Of a stretch of DNA of 36,426 bases, positions 16,127 to 25,419 are shown piece by piece (within the stretch, counting starts at the first letter, position 1; each line of letters begins with the position of its first letter). A program made the translations under genes and the position numbers. The stretch spans positions 1 to 36,426 of the forward strand of contig JABDAU010000037.1 of the NCBI GenBank assembly GCA_013289045.1, written 5' to 3'. A model generated the notes under the pieces. It saw nothing but the letters and a program-made list of their open reading frames with translations, had not been told where the DNA came from and ran no database searches. This DNA comes from Bacteroidota bacterium (GTDB taxonomy: Bacteria; Bacteroidota; Bacteroidia; Sphingobacteriales; Sphingobacteriaceae).

Positions 16127-18511
16127 TTAGTTCTTAAGCGGGGGCTGTTGTAAAACTATATCAGCCTCAAATTCATTCTCGGCCGGGATGTAAATGGCGC
16201 TCAGTTCGTTATTTACCCTGGCCGTTATATTATGTACAATGCCATCGAGATCATTGGCGCATTTATTTATCAGGTGAAGTATTTCATCCTTCTCTCCCGC
16301 CGACTCGGAATTTTGATACAAATAAGTAAGGCCTAAAATTGATGCCACCGGCCTGCGTACCTCGTGCGAGCTTAGCCATGCTACTTCCTGCAATATTTTG
16401 TTCTGGGCATTGATATAGTCTTCGCGCTCCTTGCGTGCAGTAATAATGTTTTGTACGGAAATATAACCTGTATGCCTGCCAATATCATTGTACAGCGGTG
16501 TATAGGCTGCACTGATCCATTGTTTGCCCTTGTTTTTAGTATATTGAACGTACTCAGCTGAGAATGACAGTTGCTTGCGTTTGGAATCGACTACATAAGT
16601 CAGCGTTTCCTGCGATGTATCCCCGCCCGGCATAAAGTCGTCCGGATTAAGCCCGATAATCTCGCTTAAAGTATAACCAGTGTGCACCTCAAAGGCTTTG
16701 TTCACCCAAACAACCTTATTTTCCGTATCAACAAGCACTATCAGGTTATCTACATTCGTAATGATCTGTGCAAGGCGGCGGTTCTCTTCATCTATCAGCA
16801 TCAGGTCGTTTATGTCTTTTATCGCACCTGTAAGCCGTACCGGCTCTGCTTCACCATTGTAAATATAATAACCCTGATCGAAAACATATTTGTAGCCCTC
16901 GCTGCCGCAATTTACACGGTATTCGCATTCCCAGTTGGTCTGTTTGCCATGCAACACCTGTTGTTGGGTAGCAGTAACATGGTCGAGGTCTTCAGGATGG
17001 ATAAGCGAGCGCCACCACTGTAAATGATTACTAACTTCACTATTGTCGCCGAGGTTAAGAAATGGCAACAGTCTGCCATTGTACACCAATTCATCTTTCC
17101 GAATATCGTAATCATAAATAATATCCTGCGTAGCCATCGACACCATATCATAGCGTTCCAGCGCTTCTTTCAATTGCTGATCTTTCCGGCGCTGTTCGGT
17201 TATATCGTTAAAATATACGGCCACGCCTTCTTCCGTCGGATAAACATTAAAGCTGAGCCATTTTTTAAAGTGACGTGAATAAGCCTCAAACTTATCCGAA
17301 ACCTTATCATGCATCACCTTTTTAATGTGCGTATAAGCCATCCGTTCATCAAAGCCCGGGAATATTTCTGTGACCTTTTTACCGATGATCTCTTCAGTTC
17401 GCAAGCCTATTTCCATCTGGAAATTCTTGTTCACCTTGGTGAAATGTAGTTTTTTATCGAGCGCATAAAAGCCATCTTTAATGTTATTAAGCGTGTCTTC
17501 CAGGTTCACCCATACTTTATTGCGCTCCTGCTCCATCAGCTTCAACTGACTAATGTCCTGTGCCGAGCCAACTATTTTTACAGGCTGCCCCTGTTCACTA
17601 TCAAGCCTGGCCAATTGCCTGATATAGCGGATGCTGTCATCGGGTAATAAAACACGGTAAGTAATGTCCAGTTGTTTACCTGAGTAGACAAGCGCAGCGA
17701 GGTTGCCTGTGATTTTTGATTTGTCGTCCGGATGGATATGGTTGATGAAATGTTGGAAAAGATTGCCATCTGATGGGCGCGAAATACCGGTAATGGCAAA
17801 CATTTCTTCACTGAAAACCAATTGCTCTATCTCAGGGAAGAACTCCCATCCTGCAACCCGGGCTATATGTTGGGTTTCGCTCAGCTTTTGTTTTTCGCGC
17901 TGCAGGTTAAGGTTAAGTTCGCCCAGTTTTCTTTCAAACATTACCTTTTCTGTAATATCATCGGCTATCACCATAACGTGCTTCTTATTTCGGTCTGCCC
18001 CGAAATTGATCAGCTGACTGCTGATGTTAACATATATTTTACTGCCATCAGCCTTGAGATGCACCCAGCGCATCGCTTCATGGGGGTTTCCAGTAACATC
18101 ATTTACGGCATTCAGTACAGTAGGGATATCTTCTTTAGGGCGAATATCAAGAATGGTTTTAGTTAAGAATTCTTCTCTCGTGTAACCATACTTTGTCACC
18201 GCAGCATTATTAACCGAAATGATCTGCAGCGTGCTTTGATCATACACCCACATTGGCAGTGGGCTATTTTCATAAATCAGACGGTATTTGCTATCATTTT
18301 CTGCAAGCCTGTTATTTTGAATATTAATAAGCTTATACAAGCTGTAACCGGTAAAACAAATAAATAAAATACCTTTGGTGCTGTTAACAAGCTCAAAAGC
18401 TGATGGAGAAATATCAGTTTGAAAATAGAAAAGTATACGATCGCTTAGCGCTATCCACAAAAAACTTATTACAATATAGAGGACCGATATCCGGTATGCG
18501 CTTAATTTCAT
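16127..18511 (-). CDS. five-PAS sensor protein with HisKA-like helix, no ATPase domain
   Basis: This 794-residue protein starts with two membrane helices (about 8-26 and 43-63). Five PAS domains follow (about 73-190, 210-325, 335-440, 455-570 and 580-695), then a dimerisation/phospho-acceptor-like segment with His716 in SSHEVRRPVASILGL. The protein ends about 78 residues after this His with no N-box, DxGxG or GxGxG motif. The reading frame ends in a clean TAA with no kinase sequence beyond, because yceI occupies the other strand immediately. It is probably an intact architecture in which His716 is phosphorylated by another kinase, or a non-catalytic dimer; this is inference. The promoter is not evident. 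Confidence 0.85.
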   Translation of the reverse strand: MKLSAYRISVLYIVISFLWIALSDRILFYFQTDISPSAFELVNSTKGILFICFTGYSLYKLINIQNNRLAENDSKYRLIYENSPLPMWVYDQSTLQIISVNNAAVTKYGYTREEFLTKTILDIRPKEDIPTVLNAVNDVTGNPHEAMRWVHLKADGSKIYVNISSQLINFGADRNKKHVMVIADDITEKVMFERKLGELNLNLQREKQKLSETQHIARVAGWEFFPEIEQLVFSEEMFAITGISRPSDGNLFQHFINHIHPDDKSKITGNLAALVYSGKQLDITYRVLLPDDSIRYIRQLARLDSEQGQPVKIVGSAQDISQLKLMEQERNKVWVNLEDTLNNIKDGFYALDKKLHFTKVNKNFQMEIGLRTEEIIGKKVTEIFPGFDERMAYTHIKKVMHDKVSDKFEAYSRHFKKWLSFNVYPTEEGVAVYFNDITEQRRKDQQLKEALERYDMVSMATQDIIYDYDIRKDELVYNGRLLPFLNLGDNSEVSNHLQWWRSLIHPEDLDHVTATQQQVLHGKQTNWECEYRVNCGSEGYKYVFDQGYYIYNGEAEPVRLTGAIKDINDLMLIDEENRRLAQIITNVDNLIVLVDTENKVVWVNKAFEVHTGYTLSEIIGLNPDDFMPGGDTSQETLTYVVDSKRKQLSFSAEYVQYTKNKGKQWISAAYTPLYNDIGRHTGYISVQNIITARKEREDYINAQNKILQEVAWLSSHEVRRPVASILGLTYLYQNSESAGEKDEILHLINKCANDLDGIVHNITARVNNELSAIYIPAENEFEADIVLQQPPLKN

Positions 18512-18688
18512 TCAGTCAGCGGTATTTTTTAAAATAAGGCAGGTATGCCGAAACCTGTTAGTCTAAATTAATAAGGGTGATAAGAATCGGTTTAGCTTAT
18601 CTTCGCCCATTATACGAAATTGCAATAGGTTTGTTACAACAATGGGCTCTGAAAAATGAAATTTGGCGATGCTAAAACTTAACTATGC

Positions 18689-18696
18689 TATTTTTG
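18689..18696 (+). promoter_or_regulatory. putative -7 element of the tsaC promoter
   Basis: TATTTTTG fits TAnnTTTG and ends 10 nt before the tsaC ATG. A TTTG at 18662-18665 is 23 nt upstream, slightly more than the usual spacing. Confidence 0.35.
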
Positions 18697-18706
18697 CTTA
18701 ATAAAT

Positions 18707-19327
18707 ATGCTGATAAAGATTTATCCTGAAAATCCTAACCCAAAAGCTATCGAGCAGGTTGCAGATGTGCTGCGCAAAGGCGGGCTGATCATATACCCTA
18801 CTGATACTGTTTATGGTTTGGGCTGCGACATTACCAATCACCGGGCTATTGAAGCTATCTGCCGTATCCGCAACATTAAACCGGACAAGGCGAATTTTTC
18901 CTTCATTTGTTACGACCTGAGCCATATCTCTGATTATATAAAAACAATTGACAATGCTACTTTCAGGGTGATCAAAAAAGCGTTGCCCGGGCCCTTCACA
19001 TTTATTTTTAATGCCAACAATAATGTACCTAAACTGCTTAGTTCGAACAAGAAAACAGTGGGTATAAGGGTGCCCGATAATAATATTGCACGTGATATAG
19101 TAAAAGCGCTCGGCAACCCTATTCTATCCACTTCTATTAAGGATGATGATGATATCATCGAATACTCCACCGATCCGGAACTGATCTATGAAAAATACCA
19201 GGATAATGTGGATATAGTTATTGATGGCGGTTACGGCGGCAACATTCCCTCTACGGTTGTGGATTGTACATCAGGTGAGTTTGAAATAGTACGTGAAGGC
19301 AAGGGTGTGTTGGGGGAATATTTATAA
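18707..19327 (+). CDS. threonylcarbamoyl-AMP synthase (Sua5/YciO/YrdC family)
   Basis: This 206-residue YrdC-fold protein has the family motif [16 protein letters not shown] (about 30-45) and [17 protein letters not shown] plus [11 protein letters not shown] further on. The enzyme makes L-threonylcarbamoyladenylate from Thr, bicarbonate and ATP for the t6A37 modification of ANN-decoding tRNAs. It lacks the Sua5 C-terminal domain, so it is TsaC- or YciO-like in length. YciO paralogues are less active and cannot be excluded. It stands alone, divergent from the PAS protein and 69 nt before the TPR gene. Confidence 0.87.
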   Translation: MLIKIYPENPNPKAIEQVADVLRKGGLIIYPTDTVYGLGCDITNHRAIEAICRIRNIKPDKANFSFICYDLSHISDYIKTIDNATFRVIKKALPGPFTFIFNANNNVPKLLSSNKKTVGIRVPDNNIARDIVKALGNPILSTSIKDDDDIIEYSTDPELIYEKYQDNVDIVIDGGYGGNIPSTVVDCTSGEFEIVREGKGVLGEYL

Positions 19328-19396
19328 ATCTGCAAAGAGAAGATCGGAAAGTTTCGATACAGATATTAGTTTATTGTACTAATTTCATACTCGAAT

Positions 19397-20599
19397 ATGA
19401 TGTATGATGTTTTTATAATTATCACACTGCCGCTGCTCTGGCTGGCGCTTAATATATTCAGTTTCATTATTATCTCTCTGTATGAATTAGGCCATGCAAT
19501 ACCGGCGCTTATCTTCACCAAAAAGCCTGTTGTTATTTACATTGGCACATATGGCGATAATAACACCATGCGCATGAATGCCGGGCGGTTAAATATTTAC
19601 GTCAAACCAAAATTCGCCTACCTAAAACAAAACGGACTTTGTATTTATGATGCCGGCATGCCTTTTAGCAGCCAGGTAATAACATTGCTTTGCAGCCCGG
19701 TTATTTTGCTTTTGCTGATCTGCATACTCTTTTCTCTGGTGCTCTCGGGTGATATAAATATTTACGAAAGACTAGTTTTAGGCGTAGCTCTTCTGGTATC
19801 GATACTTAACCTGGCTATCAATTTATTCCCCCGTAAATTATTGGTAAAGAGTAGCAAACGATTGCATTATTCGGACGGCTATCAGCTAATATTAATGATG
19901 GAGGATAAAAGCAATTATGCCAATATCATGAATGCTTGTCGATTTTATGATGCGGGCGATTATGAAAATGCGCTGAACTGGCTCAAAAAGATTGATGATA
20001 AATACATGGAAGAATCACTTTTTAGCCTGATGCTTTCATGTTATATCAAATCAGGGAATTTCGGACCTGTTAAAAAGCTGCAAAAGGATCATGAAAGTGC
20101 GAGATGGCAGGAATCGGTTACTGCGGATGAGTACTATTTATTTGGCTATGCCGATGTACAATTAAAGCATTGCACAGAGGCTCTGGTGAATTTTGATAAA
20201 GGTATTAAACTCAAACCAGATCATTTTGACAGTCGTAACGGTCGCGCGTTTGTACATAATGCTATGAAGGATTATGCAATGGCTAAGGAAGACGCGAATA
20301 AAGCCATATTTATCCGCGAGAATTCTTCAGAGGCCTTCAGCACACGCGCCTATGCTAACTTTATGCTCGGCAAAACGGGCGAGGCGTTTACAGATGCCGA
20401 CAAGGCGCTAACGCTTGATGAAACAAATCCGTACGCGCTCCTGGTAATGGGAATGTACCTGCTGGACAAGGGTAAAACCGACAAAGCAAGAGGAAATTTA
20501 GAACGCGCCAAGCAGCTTGACCCTGATATGCTGTATGTTGACGACCAGTTAGCGAGAATTAATCCCGATATAAAAGTTGTTGAATCAAACCTCAAATAA
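19397..20599 (+). CDS. degenerate site-2-protease-like membrane domain fused to TPR repeats
   Basis: This 400-residue protein has about four N-terminal membrane helices, then a soluble C-terminal half of tetratricopeptide repeats (about 175-390; for example YLFGYADVQLKHCTEALVNFDKGIKLKPDHF and the following units). Helix 1 ends in YELGHAIPALIF, aligned with the M50 HELGH zinc motif but with Tyr in place of the first His (TAT instead of CAT). A second M50-like element is present: N-x-x-P before an SDG (NLFPRKLL...HYSDG). This suggests a membrane metalloprotease scaffold that has lost one zinc ligand, perhaps a binding or chaperone-like protein. The stop lies 1 nt from the convergent kinase gene. 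Confidence 0.7.
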   Translation: MMYDVFIIITLPLLWLALNIFSFIIISLYELGHAIPALIFTKKPVVIYIGTYGDNNTMRMNAGRLNIYVKPKFAYLKQNGLCIYDAGMPFSSQVITLLCSPVILLLLICILFSLVLSGDINIYERLVLGVALLVSILNLAINLFPRKLLVKSSKRLHYSDGYQLILMMEDKSNYANIMNACRFYDAGDYENALNWLKKIDDKYMEESLFSLMLSCYIKSGNFGPVKKLQKDHESARWQESVTADEYYLFGYADVQLKHCTEALVNFDKGIKLKPDHFDSRNGRAFVHNAMKDYAMAKEDANKAIFIRENSSEAFSTRAYANFMLGKTGEAFTDADKALTLDETNPYALLVMGMYLLDKGKTDKARGNLERAKQLDPDMLYVDDQLARINPDIKVVESNLK

Positions 20600-20600
20600 A

Positions 20601-22667
20601 TCAGGCTAATGTGAGCAGGCTATCGATCTTTTCATACAGGTCATCTGCACGGAAGGGTTTGGAGATAAAATTATTCATACCGATCTCCATACAGCGCTCG
20701 TACTCCCCTTTTATGGTATGGGCCGTCATGGCGATGATCGGGATATTGCTGTTTCCTGTACTGGATCTGCGGATGTTTACTGTAGCCTCGTAACCATCCA
20801 TTTCGGGCATTTGCAGGTCCATCAAAATGATATCGTATTTATTGGTGTGGTATTTATCGAGAGCTATTTTGCCGTTCTCAGCAACATCAGTTTCATAACC
20901 CTGTCGCTTTAATACTTTTAATACCAGGAGGCTGTTTATCGGGTTATCTTCCACCACCAATATCCGCTTACCCGCGCCTATCTTGATACCTTCCACAGAT
21001 GGAACAGGTATGGTTTTTTGGTGTTGCCCGGCAGGAATGTCTTCAATGTTCTGTTTCAGGAACCTCAACCTGAAACAGAACTCTGAGCCCACGCCCAGCT
21101 TGCTTTTTAGCGTAATGCGCCCACCTTGTAATTCAACCAGCTGTTTCACAATGCTTAACCCAAGGCCGGTGCCGCCAAATTTGCGTACTGTGCTGGTAGT
21201 GGCTTGTTCAAAAATTTCGAATATTTTACTTTGTTTTTCAAGTGGAATGCCGATGCCGGTATCTTTTACCGAAAATTGTATCACTACGTCGTTTTTATTT
21301 TGTTTTACCTCGGTAACTGAAACATTCACTTCGCCTTCTTCGGTAAACTTAATAGCATTCGAGATCAGGTTAAGCATGATCTGGGTAAGCCTAACCGAAT
21401 CCCCTTGTACCATAACCGGAAGCTTCTCGTCGATATGGACATTAAGCTTAATCTTCTTTTGTTCAGCTTTAACGGCCTGCAGATCGATAGTTGAATTTAT
21501 ATTATCCACTAAATGAAAAGGCATTATCTCGAACACTACCTTGCCGGCCTCGATCTTAGAAAAATCAAGAATATCATTAATGATCACCAACAGGTTATCA
21601 CCCGATTGCAGGATAATGTCGATATATTTCCGTTGTTCCTCATCAATGTCCGACTCCTGTAATAGTCGCGTAAACCCGAGAATAGCATTCATCGGCGTAC
21701 GTATCTCGTGGCTCATGTTAGCCAGGAAAAGCTGCTTTACTTTTTCAGACGATTCGGCTTTTTTCTTTTCTTGTTTTAACTTTTCCTCGGTTTCCTTCAA
21801 TTCACGAATATTGCACTCTAAAGTATTCGTCATTTGGTTGAAAGACGTGGCAAGCGCCCCTATCTCATCCTTTGAATAAACCTTTACACGTGTAGTGAAT
21901 ATACCTTTGCTGATCTGAGCTGCGCCTTCGATAATTGCATTTATACTGCGCTGTATATTGCGGCTTACCGATATGGTAACAATAATACTGGAAGTGCCAA
22001 TGGTAAGCGAAAGGCAAAGCAACAATCGCAATACAATACCTTCCAGCCAGCGGGCGCCATCTCCAAGTGTAAATGAGAACTCGTCTTCAAGCACTGTTAC
22101 CCTTTTGTTCATGTTATTGATCTGGATCAAAAGGGCATTAATTTCAGCTTGAGGCGCATTGCCGGTTACCAGTTTATGAAGCCTTTCACTGATTGGAATA
22201 AGTTGGGTGACTTCCATTTCAGCAGCAGTCCAGGCGGTAAAAGCACGTTTGAGATAAGATACATCATGAAAACGGATAAGCAGCTTTAACATACCATCCA
22301 CATCGTCAGGATGATTGCGCCCTATTATCAGACCCTGCCTGGCAACTGACATGTCCGGGTTAGGTTTTAACAGTTCTTTACGGGTTTTGCTATCGCCAAG
22401 CGGTACTTTCATAAACTGCTGAAAGGCGGCATAATCTTTTTCGTCATGCGAGTATGCATAAATACGCAAATTGAGCACGGCATCCTTCTGGGCTTTCGAC
22501 CAAAGGCCTTCACCTTCAACATACGAGCGAACTGATGATAAAGTAGTAATGGCAAAGAAAAGCGTACAAAGCTCAATAGTAATGAGCAATGCCATAACGG
22601 CTATCGTAAAATATAGCTTCCTCGATATCGAAACATCGCTGAGCTTCTTTTGAAGAAATGTGATCAT
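20601..22667 (-). CDS. membrane hybrid histidine kinase (HAMP-HisKA-HATPase-REC)
   Basis: This 688-residue sensor has TM1 about 20-43, a helical periplasmic region (about 45-205), and TM2 about 210-233. HAMP follows (about 235-290, KDEIGALATSFNQM), then a short coiled coil and HisKA with His320 (FLANMSHEIRTPMNAILG). HATPase_c has Asn437 and GGTGLGL at 498-504. A receiver with Asp617 (ILMDLQMPEMDG) ends the protein. The periplasmic region lacks a recognised ligand domain. No response regulator gene is adjacent. It lies 95 nt downstream of trpA on the same strand and could receive read-through from the trp operon, although no functional link is apparent. Confidence 0.9.
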   Translation of the reverse strand: MITFLQKKLSDVSISRKLYFTIAVMALLITIELCTLFFAITTLSSVRSYVEGEGLWSKAQKDAVLNLRIYAYSHDEKDYAAFQQFMKVPLGDSKTRKELLKPNPDMSVARQGLIIGRNHPDDVDGMLKLLIRFHDVSYLKRAFTAWTAAEMEVTQLIPISERLHKLVTGNAPQAEINALLIQINNMNKRVTVLEDEFSFTLGDGARWLEGIVLRLLLCLSLTIGTSSIIVTISVSRNIQRSINAIIEGAAQISKGIFTTRVKVYSKDEIGALATSFNQMTNTLECNIRELKETEEKLKQEKKKAESSEKVKQLFLANMSHEIRTPMNAILGFTRLLQESDIDEEQRKYIDIILQSGDNLLVIINDILDFSKIEAGKVVFEIMPFHLVDNINSTIDLQAVKAEQKKIKLNVHIDEKLPVMVQGDSVRLTQIMLNLISNAIKFTEEGEVNVSVTEVKQNKNDVVIQFSVKDTGIGIPLEKQSKIFEIFEQATTSTVRKFGGTGLGLSIVKQLVELQGGRITLKSKLGVGSEFCFRLRFLKQNIEDIPAGQHQKTIPVPSVEGIKIGAGKRILVVEDNPINSLLVLKVLKRQGYETDVAENGKIALDKYHTNKYDIILMDLQMPEMDGYEATVNIRRSSTGNSNIPIIAMTAHTIKGEYERCMEIGMNNFISKPFRADDLYEKIDSLLTLA

Positions 22668-22762
22668 GGGCGCGGCTATGTACGAACAAACGTATTAAAC
22701 GCAGGTTGATGTGTGAAAGATACAGCTTTCTTCCATTTCTTCATAAAAAATTATTGTTGAAG

Positions 22763-23533
22763 CTAATTTTTTATCGAATAAATGAAATCTGGAATGTTAT
22801 CGATATAATTATCTGTCGCTTGAAATTTCACAAAGGCGCTTCCAACGATGGCGCCGGCTGCATATTCGCAAGCTTTTTGGAAAGTTTGATGATTAGAGAT
22901 GCCAAAACCAATGATCGCCGGATTGTTAAGCTCCATAGTTTTAATGCGGCGATAGTAGTCTTCGATATTTGCAGATACATTTAAACTACCTCCGGTAATG
23001 GAGGATGACGACAACAGGTAAATGAAGCTGTTGCTCAACTCGTCGATCTTGCGAATACGTTCTTCGGATGTTTGCGGGGTAACGAGGAAAATATTACTTA
23101 AATTATTGTCAATGAAATACTTGGCATACATAGCTTCGTATTCATACATCGGCAGGTCGGGTACGATAATGCCATCCACACCAACTTCGGCAGCCGTTTT
23201 GCAAAACTTTTCAACGCCAAATTGTACGATAGGGTTTACGTAACCCATCAGCAAAATAGGAATGCTCACATGTTTGCGCAGGTTTTTTAACTGCTCAAAT
23301 AGCAGGTGCAAAGTCATGCCATTTTCCAGCGCTCTTTCTGAGCTGTGTTGTATGGTTGGGCCATCGGCCACAGGATCGGAATATGGAAAACCTATTTCAA
23401 TAAAATCCACACCGGCAATTTCCAGCGCTTCGGCGACTTTTAGCGTCGAATCCAATTCCGGATAACCTGCTGTGAAGTAAATAGATAACAGGTTATTCTT
23501 TTTAGTATTGAAAAGGGTTTGTAAGCGGTTCAT
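22763..23533 (-). CDS. trpA: tryptophan synthase alpha subunit
   Basis: This 256-residue TIM-barrel protein cleaves indole-3-glycerol phosphate to indole and glyceraldehyde-3-phosphate, passing indole to TrpB. Catalytic Glu46 (FIEIGFPYSDP) and Asp57 (VADGPTIQ) are present, as is the phosphate-binding GFGIS segment. It is the last gene of the trp unit, separated from trpB by a 78-nt gap that consists almost entirely of iterated inverted words, unlike the tight spacing of trpD-F-B. Confidence 0.95.
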   Translation of the reverse strand: MNRLQTLFNTKKNNLLSIYFTAGYPELDSTLKVAEALEIAGVDFIEIGFPYSDPVADGPTIQHSSERALENGMTLHLLFEQLKNLRKHVSIPILLMGYVNPIVQFGVEKFCKTAAEVGVDGIIVPDLPMYEYEAMYAKYFIDNNLSNIFLVTPQTSEERIRKIDELSNSFIYLLSSSSITGGSLNVSANIEDYYRRIKTMELNNPAIIGFGISNHQTFQKACEYAAGAIVGSAFVKFQATDNYIDNIPDFIYSIKN

Positions 23534-23611
23534 TCTTTATAGTTCATGGTTGGTGGTTCATGGATCTTGGTTGAAGCTACTATGAACTATGAACCATGAT
23601 CTATGAACTAA
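23534..23611. repeat. iterated TTCATGG/CTATGAAC inverted words between trpB and trpA
   Basis: Nearly the whole 78-nt gap is made of variants of TAGTTCATGG on the left and its reverse complement (ATGAACTATGAACCATG) on the right, around GAAGCTAC. A long imperfect hairpin in the trpB-trpA mRNA is possible, ending a few nt from the trpA start codon. Confidence 0.65.
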
Positions 23612-24793
23612 TTAGTATCCAAAATATTTAATATAAGTATCCAGGTCTTTATCTCCCCTGCCCGAAATGCAGATCACCACGTTATCATCCTTCTTAAAAT
23701 GCATTTTTTCCAAATATGCCAGGGCATGCGATGTTTCAATTGCCGGGATGATACCTTCCAATTGTGAGCAAAGCAAACCAGCCTTTAATGCTTCATCATC
23801 AGTAATACTCACATATTGAGCGCGTTTGATCTTAAACAGGTGCGCATGCTGTGGCCCGATGCCGGGATAATCCAAACCGGCTGAAATAGAATAGGGTTCA
23901 ACAACCTGCCCGTCGTCGGTTTGCATTAAAATAGTACGACTGCCATGTAAAACGCCTTCGCGGCCTAAAAATGTGGTCGCTGCAGATTCGCCGCTGTCAA
24001 CGCCTTTGCCTGCTGCTTCTACAGCCACCAGTTTTACGCTTTCATCATCAAGGAAATGATAGAACATACCCATCGCATTGCTGCCGCCGCCTACACAGGC
24101 CATTACGTATTGCGGTAATTCATTACCTGTATGTTCTTTCAGTTGCTTTTTGGTTTCCAGTGAGATGATGGATTGAAACTTGGCCACCATATCGGGGTAA
24201 GGATATGGGCCTACTACCGAGCCGATAATATAATGGGTATCTACAGGGTTACCGATCCAATCGCGCAAGGCTTCATTCGTGGCATCTTTCAACGTCTTAC
24301 TGCCCGACAATGCAGGTATCACCTTAGCCCCAAGCATTTTCATACGGGCGACGTTTGGGGCCTGGCGCTTCATGTCTACCTCACCCATGTAAACTATGCA
24401 CTCAATGCCTTTTAGCGCACAAACTGTAGCGGTTGCTACGCCATGCTGACCGGCGCCTGTTTCGGCGATAATGCGTTTTTTGCCAAGACGTTGCGCCAGC
24501 AAGATCTGTCCGATTGCATTATTGATCTTGTGCGAACCGGTATGGTTCAGATCTTCGCGTTTAAAGAAGATGTTGGCGCCATATTTTTCAGAATATCTTT
24601 TGGCATGATACAATGGTGAAGGGCGGCCAACATAATCGCGGAGCAATTCATCAAATTCGGCTTTAAAGGCTGGATCTTCTATAATTTTCAGGTATTCCTG
24701 GCGTAATTGCTCCACGTTGGGGTAAAGCATTTCGGGGATATATGCCCCGCCAAAATCACCATAATAGCCTAAGTCGTTAACTCCGTATTTCAT
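23612..24793 (-). CDS. trpB: tryptophan synthase beta subunit
   Basis: This PLP enzyme condenses indole and serine to tryptophan. With the preferred start [18 protein letters not shown] (ATG at 24791-24793) it has 393 residues, close to the family norm. The PLP lysine is Lys89 in [13 protein letters not shown], and the phosphate-binding loop [10 protein letters not shown] is present. An in-frame ATG three codons upstream (24802) would lengthen the overlap with trpF from 17 to 26 nt. Either way trpF and trpB overlap and are probably translationally coupled. Confidence 0.96.
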   Translation of the reverse strand: MKYGVNDLGYYGDFGGAYIPEMLYPNVEQLRQEYLKIIEDPAFKAEFDELLRDYVGRPSPLYHAKRYSEKYGANIFFKREDLNHTGSHKINNAIGQILLAQRLGKKRIIAETGAGQHGVATATVCALKGIECIVYMGEVDMKRQAPNVARMKMLGAKVIPALSGSKTLKDATNEALRDWIGNPVDTHYIIGSVVGPYPYPDMVAKFQSIISLETKKQLKEHTGNELPQYVMACVGGGSNAMGMFYHFLDDESVKLVAVEAAGKGVDSGESAATTFLGREGVLHGSRTILMQTDDGQVVEPYSISAGLDYPGIGPQHAHLFKIKRAQYVSITDDEALKAGLLCSQLEGIIPAIETSHALAYLEKMHFKKDDNVVICISGRGDKDLDTYIKYFGY

Positions 24794-25418
24794 TGGTATC
24801 AAATGTTTTCAGCATTTCAAATGCCTTTTCTAATTGCTTTATGTCTTTCAGGCCCGGTTCAATTTCGAAGCGGCTGTTCAGGTCAACACCATAAAATTGA
24901 GGGTGTTTTATTATTTTAACTTCTTCCAGATTTTCGAGACTTATTCCCCCGCTCAGGAAAAATGGCACGTCTAAATGGTAGTTGTTTAGCAAGGTCCAGT
25001 CGAAAGATTTGCCTGAGCCGCCATGGATCGGTGTTTTGGTATCGAACAGGAAAAAGTCTACATTATCTACATAAGCCTTCAATTGCTTAAAATCAAAATT
25101 TTCGTTCAGCCCGAATGCTTTGATAACTTTTACTTTGCCTTTTAATTCGGCGCAAAATTCGGGGCTTTCGCTGCCATGTAATTGTATTGCGTCGAATCCG
25201 TATTTAGCAATTAAAAGGTTGATTGCGGACAAGTCTTCATTTACAAAAACACCAGTTTTAATAATATTTTGTGGTAACATATTTAAAGTACTGGCTAAAA
25301 GATCTTTCGCATAACGTGGCGTTTTATTATAGAAAATAAAGCCCATAAAGTCCGGAGCCAAGTCAGAAACCGACTGTATGTTTTCAGGATACTTTAAACC
25401 GCAAACCTTTATCTTCAT
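24777..25418 (-). CDS. trpF: phosphoribosylanthranilate isomerase
   Basis: This 213-residue TIM-barrel enzyme converts phosphoribosylanthranilate to Cd[13 protein letters not shown] at the N-terminus holds the catalytic Cys. The [18 protein letters not shown] segment carries the catalytic Asp, and [16 protein letters not shown] binds phosphate. It starts 1 nt after the trpD stop and overlaps trpB. The gene for the next enzyme, trpC, which usually lies between trpD and trpF in this phylum, is absent here. Confidence 0.95.
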   Translation of the reverse strand: MKIKVCGLKYPENIQSVSDLAPDFMGFIFYNKTPRYAKDLLASTLNMLPQNIIKTGVFVNEDLSAINLLIAKYGFDAIQLHGSESPEFCAELKGKVKVIKAFGLNENFDFKQLKAYVDNVDFFLFDTKTPIHGGSGKSFDWTLLNNYHLDVPFFLSGGISLENLEEVKIIKHPQFYGVDLNSRFEIEPGLKDIKQLEKAFEMLKTFDTNEIRS

Positions 25419-25419
25419 A

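Noticed and set aside
16127..16300. Frameshift hiding an ATPase domain after the PAS protein
   Set aside because: The sequence beyond the stop on the same strand is antisense to the intact yceI gene and encodes no N-box or G-box.
24794..24802. trpB start at the upstream ATG (MIPMKYG)
   Set aside because: MKYGVND is the usual start for this protein and reduces the overlap with trpF; the upstream ATG remains possible.
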